From positions 310,001 through 374,000 of the forward strand of contig CAXXOV010000001.1 of the NCBI GenBank assembly GCA_963422445.2: DNA of 64,000 nucleotides, given 5' to 3'. Shown here piece by piece: positions 19,196 through 28,336 of this stretch. The notes under the pieces are model-generated. The model saw only the letters and a program-made list of their open reading frames with translations, had not been told where the DNA came from and made no database searches. Positions within the stretch are counted from its first letter, which is position 1, and the number at the start of each line of letters is the position of its first letter. Position numbers and translations under genes: made by a program. Origin of the DNA: G963422445 sp963422445 (GTDB lineage Bacteria > Pseudomonadota > Alphaproteobacteria > Thalassobaculales > Thalassobaculaceae).

Positions 19196-20815
19196 ATGCC
19201 AAATGGGCGGCGAACCGTTGATTTGATTGCCGGACGCCTTTACCAGGCGGGCGTCCGGATGGCCTTCGGCATCCCCGGCGGTGAAGTGCTGACCATGATC
19301 GATGGACTCGAAAAAGCCGGGATTCGTTTCTTGCTGACACGGCACGAAAATGCAGCCGGATTCATGGCCGAGGGCGTCCACCACATGTCCAGCGCGCCCG
19401 GAGTTCTGGTCACCACGGTCGGGCCAGGTGCCGCCAACGCGGTCAACGTTACAGCCAACGCCTATCAGGATCGCGTCCCTCTGATCGTACTGACGGGCTG
19501 CGTCGATCCCGCGGATGTCGTCACCTATAATCATCAGGTCTTCGACCACCGCGCAGTGTTCGGCCCGATTTGCAAGGCTAGCTTTACCGTGCCTGAGGGC
19601 AATGTCACCGACCTGATCGACAAGGCCATCGCCATTGCCACCGAAGGCCGCCCGGGACCGGTTCATCTCGACCTGCCGATCGCTGAGGCAGCGCGCGAGC
19701 ACAACACGCCGGTACCGGCTGCAAGAGCGGCACGAGCGCCGTCGGCACCAGCCGACAGCAAGGATCTGGACGTTGCCCGGCAGTGGCTGGGCACCGCCCG
19801 GCGGCCTCTCGTGATTGCCGGGCTGGACGCGGTGAACCAGGGCGCGAGTGATGCCGTGACCGGCTTTGCCCGCCGGTTCGGCGCGCCGGTGATCACCACT
19901 TACAAAGCCAAGGGACTCATTCCGGAGGACGACCCGCTCAGTCTGGGTGCTGCCGGGCTGTCCCCGCTTGCCGACCATCATTTGATGCCCCTGATCGAGG
20001 CTTCAGATTTTATCCTGCTGGCTGGTTACGATCCAATCGAGATGCGGATTGGCTGGCGCGCGCCGTGGTCGGCGACAAATCAACATGTCGTCGAATTGCT
20101 TGTAGAGCCGGAATATTCCTACATGCATCAGGCGTCGATCAGCTTTCTCTGCGACATCGCAGCCGGCATTCGATCATTATCGATGGATGTTGACCCAACG
20201 GCAACCTGGCAGGACGGGGAGCCGGCCGAAAGCCGTGAACAACTGGGCATGGTCTTTGGTCAGGACGAGACTTGGGGACCGGCAGCAATAACAACGACAG
20301 TTCGTGAGGTCGCGCCGCGCGATACTGTCGTGACGGTCGATTCCGGCGCCCATCGCATCCTGTTCAGCCAAGTCTGGCAGTCTTATGTGCCGCATGCCGT
20401 GTTGCAATCGACGGGATTGTGCACGATGGGTTGCGCGTTGCCGCTGGCGGCCGGCGCCAGACTCGCCGCGCCCGAACGCTCGGTCATTGCCTTTACCGGC
20501 GACGGCGGGCTCGAGATGGTGTTGGGCGAACTGGCGACATTACGCGATCTGGAACTCCCGGTGATCGTTGTGGTGTTTGTTGATGCATCGCTGGCCTTGA
20601 TCGAGAAAAAACAACGGGAGATGCAGTACCCCAATGCCGGCGTTGATATGAACGAGACGGATTTTGCAGCAGTCGCGCAGGCGCTTGGCGGCCGAGGCAT
20701 CACGGTGGACGATCGCGCAGCGCTTGCGCAAGCGGTCAGCGAGGCCCTCACAGCCGACCGCTTTACGGTCATTGCGGCAAAACTGCCGCGCGGTGCTTAT
20801 GACAATCGTATCTGA
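19196..20815 (+). CDS. Thiamine-diphosphate-dependent enzyme, acetolactate synthase-like
   Basis: This 539-residue three-domain ThDP enzyme has the catalytic Glu in LTRHENAAGFMAEG, the PYR-domain VTTVGPGAANAVN and the PP-domain cofactor motif starting GDGGLEMVLGEL. The usual Asn of the GDG...N motif is Asp (VVFVDASLALI), and family members with Asn read NDASLALI. It likely acts on a 2-keto acid, as a decarboxylase or carboligase. No small regulatory subunit gene is adjacent, so biosynthetic acetolactate synthase is unlikely. It is co-directional with the acyl-CoA dehydrogenase and a keto-acid aldolase remnant. Confidence 0.88.
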   Translation: MPNGRRTVDLIAGRLYQAGVRMAFGIPGGEVLTMIDGLEKAGIRFLLTRHENAAGFMAEGVHHMSSAPGVLVTTVGPGAANAVNVTANAYQDRVPLIVLTGCVDPADVVTYNHQVFDHRAVFGPICKASFTVPEGNVTDLIDKAIAIATEGRPGPVHLDLPIAEAAREHNTPVPAARAARAPSAPADSKDLDVARQWLGTARRPLVIAGLDAVNQGASDAVTGFARRFGAPVITTYKAKGLIPEDDPLSLGAAGLSPLADHHLMPLIEASDFILLAGYDPIEMRIGWRAPWSATNQHVVELLVEPEYSYMHQASISFLCDIAAGIRSLSMDVDPTATWQDGEPAESREQLGMVFGQDETWGPAAITTTVREVAPRDTVVTVDSGAHRILFSQVWQSYVPHAVLQSTGLCTMGCALPLAAGARLAAPERSVIAFTGDGGLEMVLGELATLRDLELPVIVVVFVDASLALIEKKQREMQYPNAGVDMNETDFAAVAQALGGRGITVDDRAALAQAVSEALTADRFTVIAAKLPRGAYDNRI

Positions 20816-20986
20816 ACGCACAATGCTGCCGCCCCCATTGATGTTGTCCGGGTCCAGCGCCTTGTTCGATCCGGTCTCCGGATGAGCGGGAGGTTTCGTC
20901 CAGTCGTTGAGAGACATCGCTTTGCCATTCAGACCGTGTTACGTCTTTCCCCGTCCCGCGCTGCCAGTTCCGTGCGCCACGACATC

Positions 20987-21618
20987 ATGACAATTGAAAC
21001 CGTTCTGTGCCGCGCACGGGCGATTCCCGTACTGACGATCGATGATATCGAAGACGCGGTTCCCCTTGTGCGGCGCCCTTGTGCGGCGCCCTGATGCACG
21101 GCGGTCTGCTGGTTCTCGAAATCACTTTGCGCACGGCGTCGGCTCTTGCCGCTGTCGAAGCGGTCGCGAAAGCACTTCCTGAGGCAATCGTCGGTGTCGG
21201 GACATTGCTAGAGTCAGCGGATTTTGCGCGGGCTCGCGATGCCGGTGCCGTATTTGCCGTCTCGCCCGGCCTCAATATGGATCTGGTCGATCAGGCTGCA
21301 TCGGCGGAACTCGCCTATCTGCCCGGCATTCAGACAAGTTCCGAAGCGATGACGGCCTATCGTGCCGGACTGCGGTGCCTGAAATTTTTTCCGGCCAGGG
21401 CCGGCGGCGGGATTTACGGATTACAACAGTTGGCGCCGCTGTATCCGGGCCTCCGGTTCTGCCCGACCGGTGGCATAGGCTTTGACGACGCACCGGATTA
21501 TCTCGCCGAACCGAATGTCGCATGCGTCGGCGGCAGTTTTGCTTCACCGCGTGCCCTGATCGAGTCAGGTGACTGGTCTGCAATCGCCGAACTTGCCGCT
21601 CGCGCAGCGGCACTGTGA
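20987..21618 (+). pseudogene. KHG/KDPG aldolase, frameshifted
   Basis: The N-terminus begins at 20987 (MTIETVLCRARAIPVLTIDD, then IEDAVPL). The rest continues in another frame from 21079 (ALMHGGLLVLEITLRTASAL...LKFFPARAGGG...RFCPTGGIG). The Schiff-base Lys (LKFFPA) and catalytic Glu (VLEITLRT) are present, so only a frame break stops it being a full 2-keto-3-deoxy-6-phosphogluconate-type aldolase of about 210 residues. A 13-bp tandem duplication lies exactly at the break (21065-21090). It may be a true pseudogene or a sequencing error. Confidence 0.8.
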
Positions 21619-21698
21619 CCGCGCGGCGGACGCACACCATCCCGCTCAAACGGGCGAGGTTCGGGACCGTATCAGAATCCGCCGACCGTCGCTTGCCA

Positions 21699-22112
21699 CT
21701 ACCCCGAAACTGCGGCCGCATTGACCGCGGCAACCGCGAGTTTGACCGACGCAAGCAGGATGGCGGTCCCGACCTCGTTGTCTTCGATCCGTCGCGACAA
21801 ATCCTTCACCCAGAAATCGATGATTCGAAACGTGACAATCTGGATCATGAGCGCGACAGCGCCCCAGATTATGATGTCCCAGACATTGGCGCTGTATGCC
21901 ATGCATACCGCGAGCGGGATGGCGAGGCCGAGAACCGCTCCTGAAAGCGACACCGCCGCGGACACATTCCCCATGCGGATCAATGCGATTTCGTCATGTG
22001 ACGTCATCCACATATAGATGAGCACGCCGACCACGAGCATCAGGATGGTGACGCCGAAATGACCGAGCAGAAACGGTATCCCGGAAAAAAAACTCTGAAT
22101 CGCCGCTTCCAT
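21699..22112 (-). CDS. DUF350-family inner membrane protein
   Basis: This 137-residue protein has about four membrane helices, including GVTILMLVVGVLIYMWM and LGLAIPLAVCMAYS, and the DUF350 hallmark of an alternating Ala/Gly-rich helix with NVSAAVSLSGAVLG. A GGGGTGAG SD precedes the ATG. The family's function is not established. It stands alone on the minus strand, with no membrane partner gene beside it. Confidence 0.8.
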   Translation of the reverse strand: MEAAIQSFFSGIPFLLGHFGVTILMLVVGVLIYMWMTSHDEIALIRMGNVSAAVSLSGAVLGLAIPLAVCMAYSANVWDIIIWGAVALMIQIVTFRIIDFWVKDLSRRIEDNEVGTAILLASVKLAVAAVNAAAVSG

Positions 22113-22378
22113 ATCTCACCCCATCCCTCGTTCCTGCTCAAGCCGGCCCCACGACCGGAGTTGAAACGTGCCACGCCGGTTCCAGCCCTTTCCGACCGGT
22201 TTGGCACGAACGGGCGAACCTGATCCGACATCAGCCGTACGCCGTGTGGTGGCATCAACGGATATTGACACAATTACATCTGCGAGACCAGTCGGCATCG
22301 CCCCTGTAACGCCCGTCCCTGATCCGCGTTGGGATGCAGGTTACCGGACCTTCCAAACCTGCGACATGTTGCTGCAAT

Positions 22379-23459
22379 CTAGTGGATTGATTTCAATGTT
22401 TGGACGCCTCTTTTTCTTGCGGCGATGATGGTATCGGGATCGGCGGTCCAGACGAAGGGCTTGGCTTCGGTGGTGTTGTGTTCGTCGATGACGCGGCGGA
22501 TGGCGTCCTGGAGTTCGCGTACGGAGCGGAAGACGCCGTATTTGAGACGGCGTCGTGTCCGCTTGGCGAAGACGCCTTCGAGCGCGTTCAGCCACGCGCT
22601 CGAGGTAGGGGTGAAATGGAAGGTCCAGCGCGGATGGCGTGCGAGCCAGACCTAGACTTCCTTGTGCTTGTGAGTGGCGTCGTTGTCGAGGATGGCATGG
22701 ACCGGGACGCCGGCGGGTATCGTGCGCGCGATGCGGTTGATGCATCTCGGGAACTCCTGGTGGCGATGCCGGCTGGCGTGCTGGCCGATGACCGTGCCGT
22801 CGAGCACGGTCAGGGCGGCAAACAGCGTCGTCGTGCCGTTGCGCATGGAATCATGTGTCATGGTGGCGCCGCGGCCTTTCTTCAGCGGCAGGCCGGGCTG
22901 TGTGCGGTCGCGGGCCTGACTGTGCGACCTGTCATCGGTCGACAGCACGACCGCGTGAGCCGGCGGCGCAACGGAGAGGCCGACGATGTCGGTCAGCGTC
23001 TCGAGGCAGGCGGGATCGTTCGAAAGCTTGAACGGCCGCCAGCGGTGCGGCATCAGGCCATGCGCCTGCCAGACCGCCCAGACCTTCGAAGCGGCACCCC
23101 CACAGCCTTCGCCATCGCCCGCAGCGTCCAGTGGGTCGCCGCGTGAGGCGGCGGGGGTGTGGGTCAACCCGACGATCTTCGCCACCGGCTCAGGAGCCAG
23201 AGGCGTCTTGCCCGGCGGACGCGTCTTGTCCCGCAGAAGTCCATCCACACCTTCTTCCATAGAAGCGGTCCTGCCAGCGCCAGACACTGTTCTTCGCCTT
23301 GCCGGTCTCTCTCATGATGGCCATCCTGCCGAGCCCATCGTCGCTCAGAAGAACGATGCGCGCCCGCCAGACGTGCTTCTGCGGGCTCTTCGGGTCCGGG
23401 ACAACCGTTTCAAGGCGATGCCGGTCGCCTGAAGTGAGTGTGAATGAAACACCAGGGCG
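22379..23459 (-). pseudogene. IS630-family transposase with a frameshift and an amber stop
   Basis: Reading down from 23459 gives MRPGVSFTLTSGDRHRLETV, an HTH (GRMAIMRETGKAKNSVWRW), then a shift near 23260 to VDGLLRDKTRPPGK. The DDE core follows: AHAVVLSTDDRSHSQARDRT and PVHAILDNDATHKHKEV. An in-frame TAG (22652-22654) interrupts it before VWLARHPRWTFHFTPTS. The end, QTLKSIH, is at 22379. One frameshift and one amber codon make it inactive as it stands. Confidence 0.85.
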
Positions 23460-23519
23460 CATCTTGCAGACCTCCGTGATCGACAAATCAGAAGAACACA
23501 ATAACGAATATATCTGGAA

Positions 23520-25013
23520 CCTCTTGCAAAATTCCTGCCCCAGGGTCCGGTGAGCCCGGATCGGTCGGTTGATCCCGGTCACCTCTGCACCTGGAGGTCG
23601 GAATCCATGGATTCTCGGTGTCTCATCAGAGACGATGAGACCGAACAGGGACCTTTGTGGACATCGGGACACGCCTCTCCGGGCCACTCTCTTCGAGAGG
23701 GCCGTGAAGGGTCGGCATGCGTTGTCGGAGCGCGCTATGGGGCGGCGAGACGTATCAACGGGTCAGCCGCCAGGGCCAGGATGCCGACCATGAGATGGCA
23801 GACGACCCTGGAATGTCCACGGACGCGGACATGGCGCCCGCCAAACTCATCCTTGAGGCGGGCGTTGGTCCTCTCGACACCGGACCGGATCCGGACCCGC
23901 ACGGTCTCGGGATCGACATGGCCTATTGCACGCCGGGCCCGGGCCTCCCGGTCTCGCTCCTCCTTGAGGTCCTTGTCCCGGCGCGGATTGACATCGATGA
24001 TCGGCACATGGCCAAGCCGTTCGCTCATCTGGGAGATCTCTCTGGCATCATAGGCCGCGTCCATGAGATCGTAGAGATTGGTCACACGCCCGGCGGTCAT
24101 CATCGCCAGCGGGATCGCGACCTGGCTGTCATGGACGGATGCCGCGGTGAGAACGGTCCTCAGCGGCACCCCGCAGTCTGCTGTGTCGATAGGCAGCTTG
24201 TCACCGCGCCCAAGCCTCCAGGACCCCCTTGGCAGTCTTCTTTGCCCCGTGATCGCAGACCTTCGGCAGCGCGTCGAGCCTCTCATCGAGATCCATCCCG
24301 TTCGCTTGCCGTTCGAGACGCCCAGGCTCCTTCGTCCTCTCCTCGCCCTTGCGGGGCCGGCCGCGCTTGCGGTTCGGCGTCTCGGCCTTCGGCTTCGGGG
24401 CCGGCGTCTCCCGGGCCTCGATGGCCGTCGAGTCCCGGGAGACGTGGCCGATGAGCGTGTCGCCCAGTGTCTCTGCAACCAGAGCCGCGTGCATCCTCTC
24501 CGGAAGACGGGACTGCGACCATTCGGCAAACGCCCGCGAAAACGTCGCTTCACTCGGGATCTCCGAGACACGCGACCAGCCGCACAGCCGGCGCAACGTC
24601 GGGTCCACCTTGAGCCTGTCGATCAGGTGGCGGGTCGTCGGCAGACCCCACACCGCCTTGGCGATGACGCCACGGGCCAGCGCCCGGCGATCCTCCCGGG
24701 GCCGACCCGGACCGGTCCACACCTCATCGACGAAGCCCTCCACCTTGACGAGATCGAGAGCTGTCACGAAGCGCTTGTGCGTCTCGAAGAGAGGACCGAC
24801 CGCATCGGCCAACGCAGGGAATAAGGTCCCCTTGAAATCGGTGCCAGAGATCGGATAGGGTCGAGCCAAGGGTCATCGGGGTCACCTTCTCGGTATCTTG
24901 TTATTGTAGAAACACAACATACCACGAGGTGCTCCCGAAACCCAGGCCCTCGACAACAAAATCAGCCTCGACAAGGCAAAAAACCGGTCGGGCCGGCAAT
25001 TTTGCAAGAAGCT
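23520..25013 (-). mobile_element. IS1182/IS5-like element nested in the IS630
   Basis: The ends share CTTGCAAAATT in inverted orientation: left near 23522 (CTCTTGCAAAATTCC), right near 25011 (reverse complement CTTCTTGCAAAATTGCC). A 39-bp sequence covering the right end recurs at 55612-55650. The transposase inside is broken. Confidence 0.7.
23735..24869 (-). pseudogene. DUF772/DDE transposase, frameshifted
   Basis: The N-terminal part (24201-24869) carries the DUF772-type domain: FVDEVWTGPGRPREDRRALA and SEIPSEATFSRAFAEWSQSR, followed by GHVSRDSTAIEARETP. The C-terminal DDE part continues in a second frame down to about 23735 (LTAASVHDSQVAIPLAMMTA, MDAAYDAREISQMSERLGHV, RSGVERTNARLKDEFGG). 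The frames cross near 24210-24240. All parts are present, so this is one frameshifted gene. Confidence 0.8.
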
Positions 25014-25035
25014 CTCTGTAACGATTAATCCACTA

Positions 25036-25374
25036 GAAAACGGCCATATCTGCCGATCACGCGTAAACCGATGAGGCCGTTTTATCGCCTTTATCGGCAT
25101 TCAGCCCCATCTGCGATCCGGCAACTCGGCCCGACGGGGTCCGCACTTCCGTATCTTTCGCAGATCTGACTCGAAACTGGCTTCGGTGGGCAAAAGCGCC
25201 TGGGCCGTTTCCATTGCATCTTCGACTGCCCCGATCGGTGCCTGCGGTAGAGCCCGTGTCTACGCCAAATCTCGTCAGACCCCGGCACGAAGGGTCGGCG
25301 GCGCATTCGACCGTGCCACCTCCTCAAGCAACAGCTGCGCTTCAAACTCAAATGGACGAAGTAATTCCTTCTTA
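25036..25374. other. Degenerate sequence between two IS elements
   Basis: About 340 bp. On the minus strand short stretches look once-coding (RPFEFEAQLLLEEVARSNAP, then EDAMETAQALLPTEASFESD), but stops interrupt them and I recognise no family. It is probably a gene remnant cut by the IS630 at 25375. Confidence 0.35.
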
Positions 25375-26576
25375 TACCAAAGCCATGAATGATTGACTCG
25401 TCGGGCAAGGTATTATGTTTGCGTGATATTTGTTCCCCTTTATGTTGTGATGTGGGGTTTTTCGGAGGTCTTTCGGAGATGAGCGATGACGGTTCCCGTA
25501 ACGCGTCTTGATCACACGGCAGGAGAGTTGCGCGCTGCGGCGAGGCGCTGCGGGAACGAGCGGCAGGCGCGTCGTCTTCGTGCGATAGCGATGATCCTGG
25601 ACGGGCACAGCCGGGAGGAAGCGGCGCGCTCGCAGGGGATGGACCGTCAGACCCTGCGGGACTGGGTGCACCGCTACAACGAAGCCGGTTCTGCGGGTTT
25701 GCGCGACCGTCCCGGTTCGGGACGGAAGGTCATGCTCGACGAGGAGCAGATGAAGATCGTCACGGGCTGGCTGGAAGCGGGTCCGGAGCCGGAGGCCGAT
25801 GGGGTGGTTCGGTGGCGGGTGAAGGACATCGCGGGCAAGATCGAAGCCCATTTCGGAGTGAAGTATTCGCGGGAAGGAGCCCGCCGCCTGCTCCGGCGTC
25901 TTGGCTTCCGTCATCTGTCGCCGCGCCCGCGTCACCCCAAGACGGAGACGCGGAAACAGGAGGCGTTTCGCAGCGACTTTCAGACGCTTGTCGAGGAAGC
26001 CGTGGGACCGGAACGAGCCGAACGGCCGCTCGAGATCTGGTTTCAGGACGAGGCTCGGATCGGCCAGAAAGGCATGCTGTCACGGGTCTGGGCGCGCAAG
26101 GGCCAGCGTCCCCGGATCGTGCGCGATCATCGCTACGGCTACGTCTATCTGTTCGGCGCCGTCAACGCGGCGAGGAAGCAAGCCGTGGGCCATGTCGCCG
26201 ACCGGGCCAACACGGTCTCCATGAACGAGCACCTCGAGCGGATCGCCGCCGCCGTGCTTCCGGGCCACCACGGAGTGGTGGTTCTCGACGGTGCCGGCTG
26301 GCACAAGAGCAAGGAACTCGCGATCCCCGAGAACCTGACCCTCGTCCTGCTCCCGCCCTACAGCCCGGAACTCAACCCGATGGAGAACGTCATCCAGTTC
26401 CTCAAACAGAACTGCTTCGCCAACCGGCTCTTCGACGACACCGACGCGCTCCGCAAGACCTGCGAGCAGGCTTGGGACTGGCTTTGCAAATCCCCCAAGC
26501 GCATCGCCTCCATCGGCCATCGAGACTGGGCCGTCAGCCCAAACCCCATACGCGTCAGTCAATAGTGGGTTTGGTA
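25375..26576 (+). mobile_element. IS630-family element, second type, apparently complete
   Basis: The ends are TACCAAAGCC (left) and TACCAAACCC (reverse complement of right), each including the TA target. The length is 1202 bp. It is related to, but clearly different in sequence from, the twin elements at 13171 and 28337. Confidence 0.9.
25486..26565 (+). CDS. IS630-family transposase
   Basis: This intact 359-residue protein has an HTH (AMILDGHSREEAARSQGMDR) and DDE residues in EIWFQDEARIGQKG, VVVLDGAGWHKSKE and LPPYSPELNPMENV. It is homologous to the 358-residue transposases elsewhere in the window. Confidence 0.93.
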   Translation: MTVPVTRLDHTAGELRAAARRCGNERQARRLRAIAMILDGHSREEAARSQGMDRQTLRDWVHRYNEAGSAGLRDRPGSGRKVMLDEEQMKIVTGWLEAGPEPEADGVVRWRVKDIAGKIEAHFGVKYSREGARRLLRRLGFRHLSPRPRHPKTETRKQEAFRSDFQTLVEEAVGPERAERPLEIWFQDEARIGQKGMLSRVWARKGQRPRIVRDHRYGYVYLFGAVNAARKQAVGHVADRANTVSMNEHLERIAAAVLPGHHGVVVLDGAGWHKSKELAIPENLTLVLLPPYSPELNPMENVIQFLKQNCFANRLFDDTDALRKTCEQAWDWLCKSPKRIASIGHRDWAVSPNPIRVSQ

Positions 26577-27068
26577 TCAGATCGGTTCAACGACATCCGG
26601 GATCGGTGTGATACAAGAACCACACCCGTGCCAGCGCTGTTGCGCATAGCGCTCGACCACTTCGCCCCCACATCCGACCGCCGCAGTCGCCGACAGATGG
26701 CACGAAGCCGAATTGCGTGACGCCCTCGAAGCGGGCGGCATATCACCCGCGCACGTGGTCATCCGTAGACAGGGATATTTTCACGGCGGTCAAGACATCG
26801 AAGCTTTTCCTGGTACGACAACACGTCCCCGATGGGCTCTGGCGTTTCACCCACGGGCCACGCCACCCGGATACCCGGGGGAACGGGGTTGTTCAGATTT
26901 TCCTTACCGGGATTGGGCCGGCCGCCGGCGGCTATGGGGCACACATCCCGGAGATTCCGTAGATTTGGTCCGACAGTTATCGTGAGCCCTCTTGTGTTCA
27001 CCATTATCCTGGCGGTAATGGTTTATTTGCTGGCCAATCGATATCGGAATTTCCAGGAGACAGCAGCG
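26577..27068. other. Non-coding or degenerate stretch
   Basis: About 490 bp between an IS and the FMN reductase. One frame runs open into the reductase but looks non-native (no SD, odd composition). An AGGAG site for the reductase lies at its end. No gene is recognised. Confidence 0.35.
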
Positions 27069-27650
27069 ATGAATCGCAAAGCAAAGATACTCGTGTTCGC
27101 CGGTAGTGCCCGTACTGACTCGTTCAACAAGAAACTGGCCCAGGTCGCTGCCGGCCAGGCCGAGGCTGCCGGTGCTGACGTGACATTCCTTGACCTCGCC
27201 GACCATCGTTTGCCCATGTATGATGGCGATACCGAAGCCGGAAGCGGTGTCCCGGAGGACGCGCGGAAACTGAGAAAACTGTTTATCGCCCAGGACGGGT
27301 TCATCATCGCTTCACCCGAGTATAACAGCTCGATCGCACCGCTGCTCAAGAACACGATTGACTGGATTTCCCGGCCAGATGGCGGCGACGCCATGGTCGC
27401 TGCCTATCGTGGGAAAATTGCCGGGCTGATCTCGGCTTCACCGGGAGCGCTTGGCGGTCTGCGCGGTCTGGTCCATCTCCGTTCGATCCTCGGAAACATT
27501 GGCGTTTATCTGGTTCCGCAACAGCATGCGATTGCCGGTGCGGCGGCAGCCTTCGACGAAACCGGCACGCTGGCGCGTGAGGCCGATCTGAACGCCGTCA
27601 AGGCTGTGGTCGATGCGGTCGTCGAACTTGCCAAAAAGCGCAACGGATAA
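27069..27650 (+). CDS. NADPH-dependent FMN reductase
   Basis: This 193-residue flavodoxin-fold protein has the phosphate-binding loop AGSARTDSFN (11-20) and the flavin-contact segment SPEYNSSIAPLLKNTIDW. It reduces FMN, quinones or similar substrates with NAD(P)H. The start is chosen at the ATG preceded by AGGAGACAG and because GSxRxxSxN loops sit near the N-terminus in this family. It stands alone between IS debris and a decayed cyclase gene. Confidence 0.9.
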   Translation: MNRKAKILVFAGSARTDSFNKKLAQVAAGQAEAAGADVTFLDLADHRLPMYDGDTEAGSGVPEDARKLRKLFIAQDGFIIASPEYNSSIAPLLKNTIDWISRPDGGDAMVAAYRGKIAGLISASPGALGGLRGLVHLRSILGNIGVYLVPQQHAIAGAAAAFDETGTLAREADLNAVKAVVDAVVELAKKRNG

Positions 27651-28336
27651 GTTCGAGCCAACCTGCAATCAAGCTGATGCCTTCGAACCGGCAAGGCGAT
27701 AGACCTGAATTCGCCCGATCCGATTCTCGATCTCTTCTTCGCCGAGCCGCTCGACATCGAAATCGCTGCCGAGTTCGGCTGCCGTCGTTGCGCTGAACAC
27801 GATGGTCACTTCAGCATCCGGTAACAGCCGTCTTCCGAGCTGTTCCAGCCTTTGCGCGACATTCACGTCGTCGCCGATGACCGTATCGTTGACCCTGTCA
27901 CGGGATCCGATGTTGCCGGCGATCGCTTCGCCCGGATGGATGCCGATACGCATGTGCATCGACCGCTCTCCGCGCGCTGCCTTCTTCCAGTTTGCCGTCG
28001 CGATTCCGTCCCTGATCGCGAGGGCCGCCCGACACGTCCGCGCGGCGCGATCCTTCTATTTCTCCGGCACGCCCCAGAACGCCACCTCGCTGTCGCCGAT
28101 GAACCTGTCGACTGCTCCCCCTGTCGCCTCGATTCCACGGGTGACAATTGCGAAATGGTCATTGAACAACGCTGCGACTCCGGAGGCCATCCGGCCTTCC
28201 GAAGTCGTCGAATAGCCTGCAATATCGGTGAACATCACGGTCATCTCGCGTCTGCCCGATACCAGCTCAGCGCGCGTATCCTCACGGACCGGCTGACGCA
28301 CCGGCGAATGCGGCACATAGGTTTGAAACTACCTCA

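Larger units (their letters stand above)
22380..25035 (-). mobile_element. Decayed IS630-type element containing a nested IS
   Basis: The ends read TA-GTGGATTGAT at the left and ATTAATCCAC-TA at the right, an inverted pair flanking one IS630 transposase (broken) and one inserted foreign element (about 23520-25013). Removing the insert would give a normal-length IS630 element. The nesting shows that the IS630 was there first. Confidence 0.7.

Noticed and set aside
26832..27650. 272-codon version of the FMN reductase with an N-terminal membrane-like extension
   Set aside because: The extension lacks an SD and looks non-native; AGGAG just before 27069 and the loop position support the short form.
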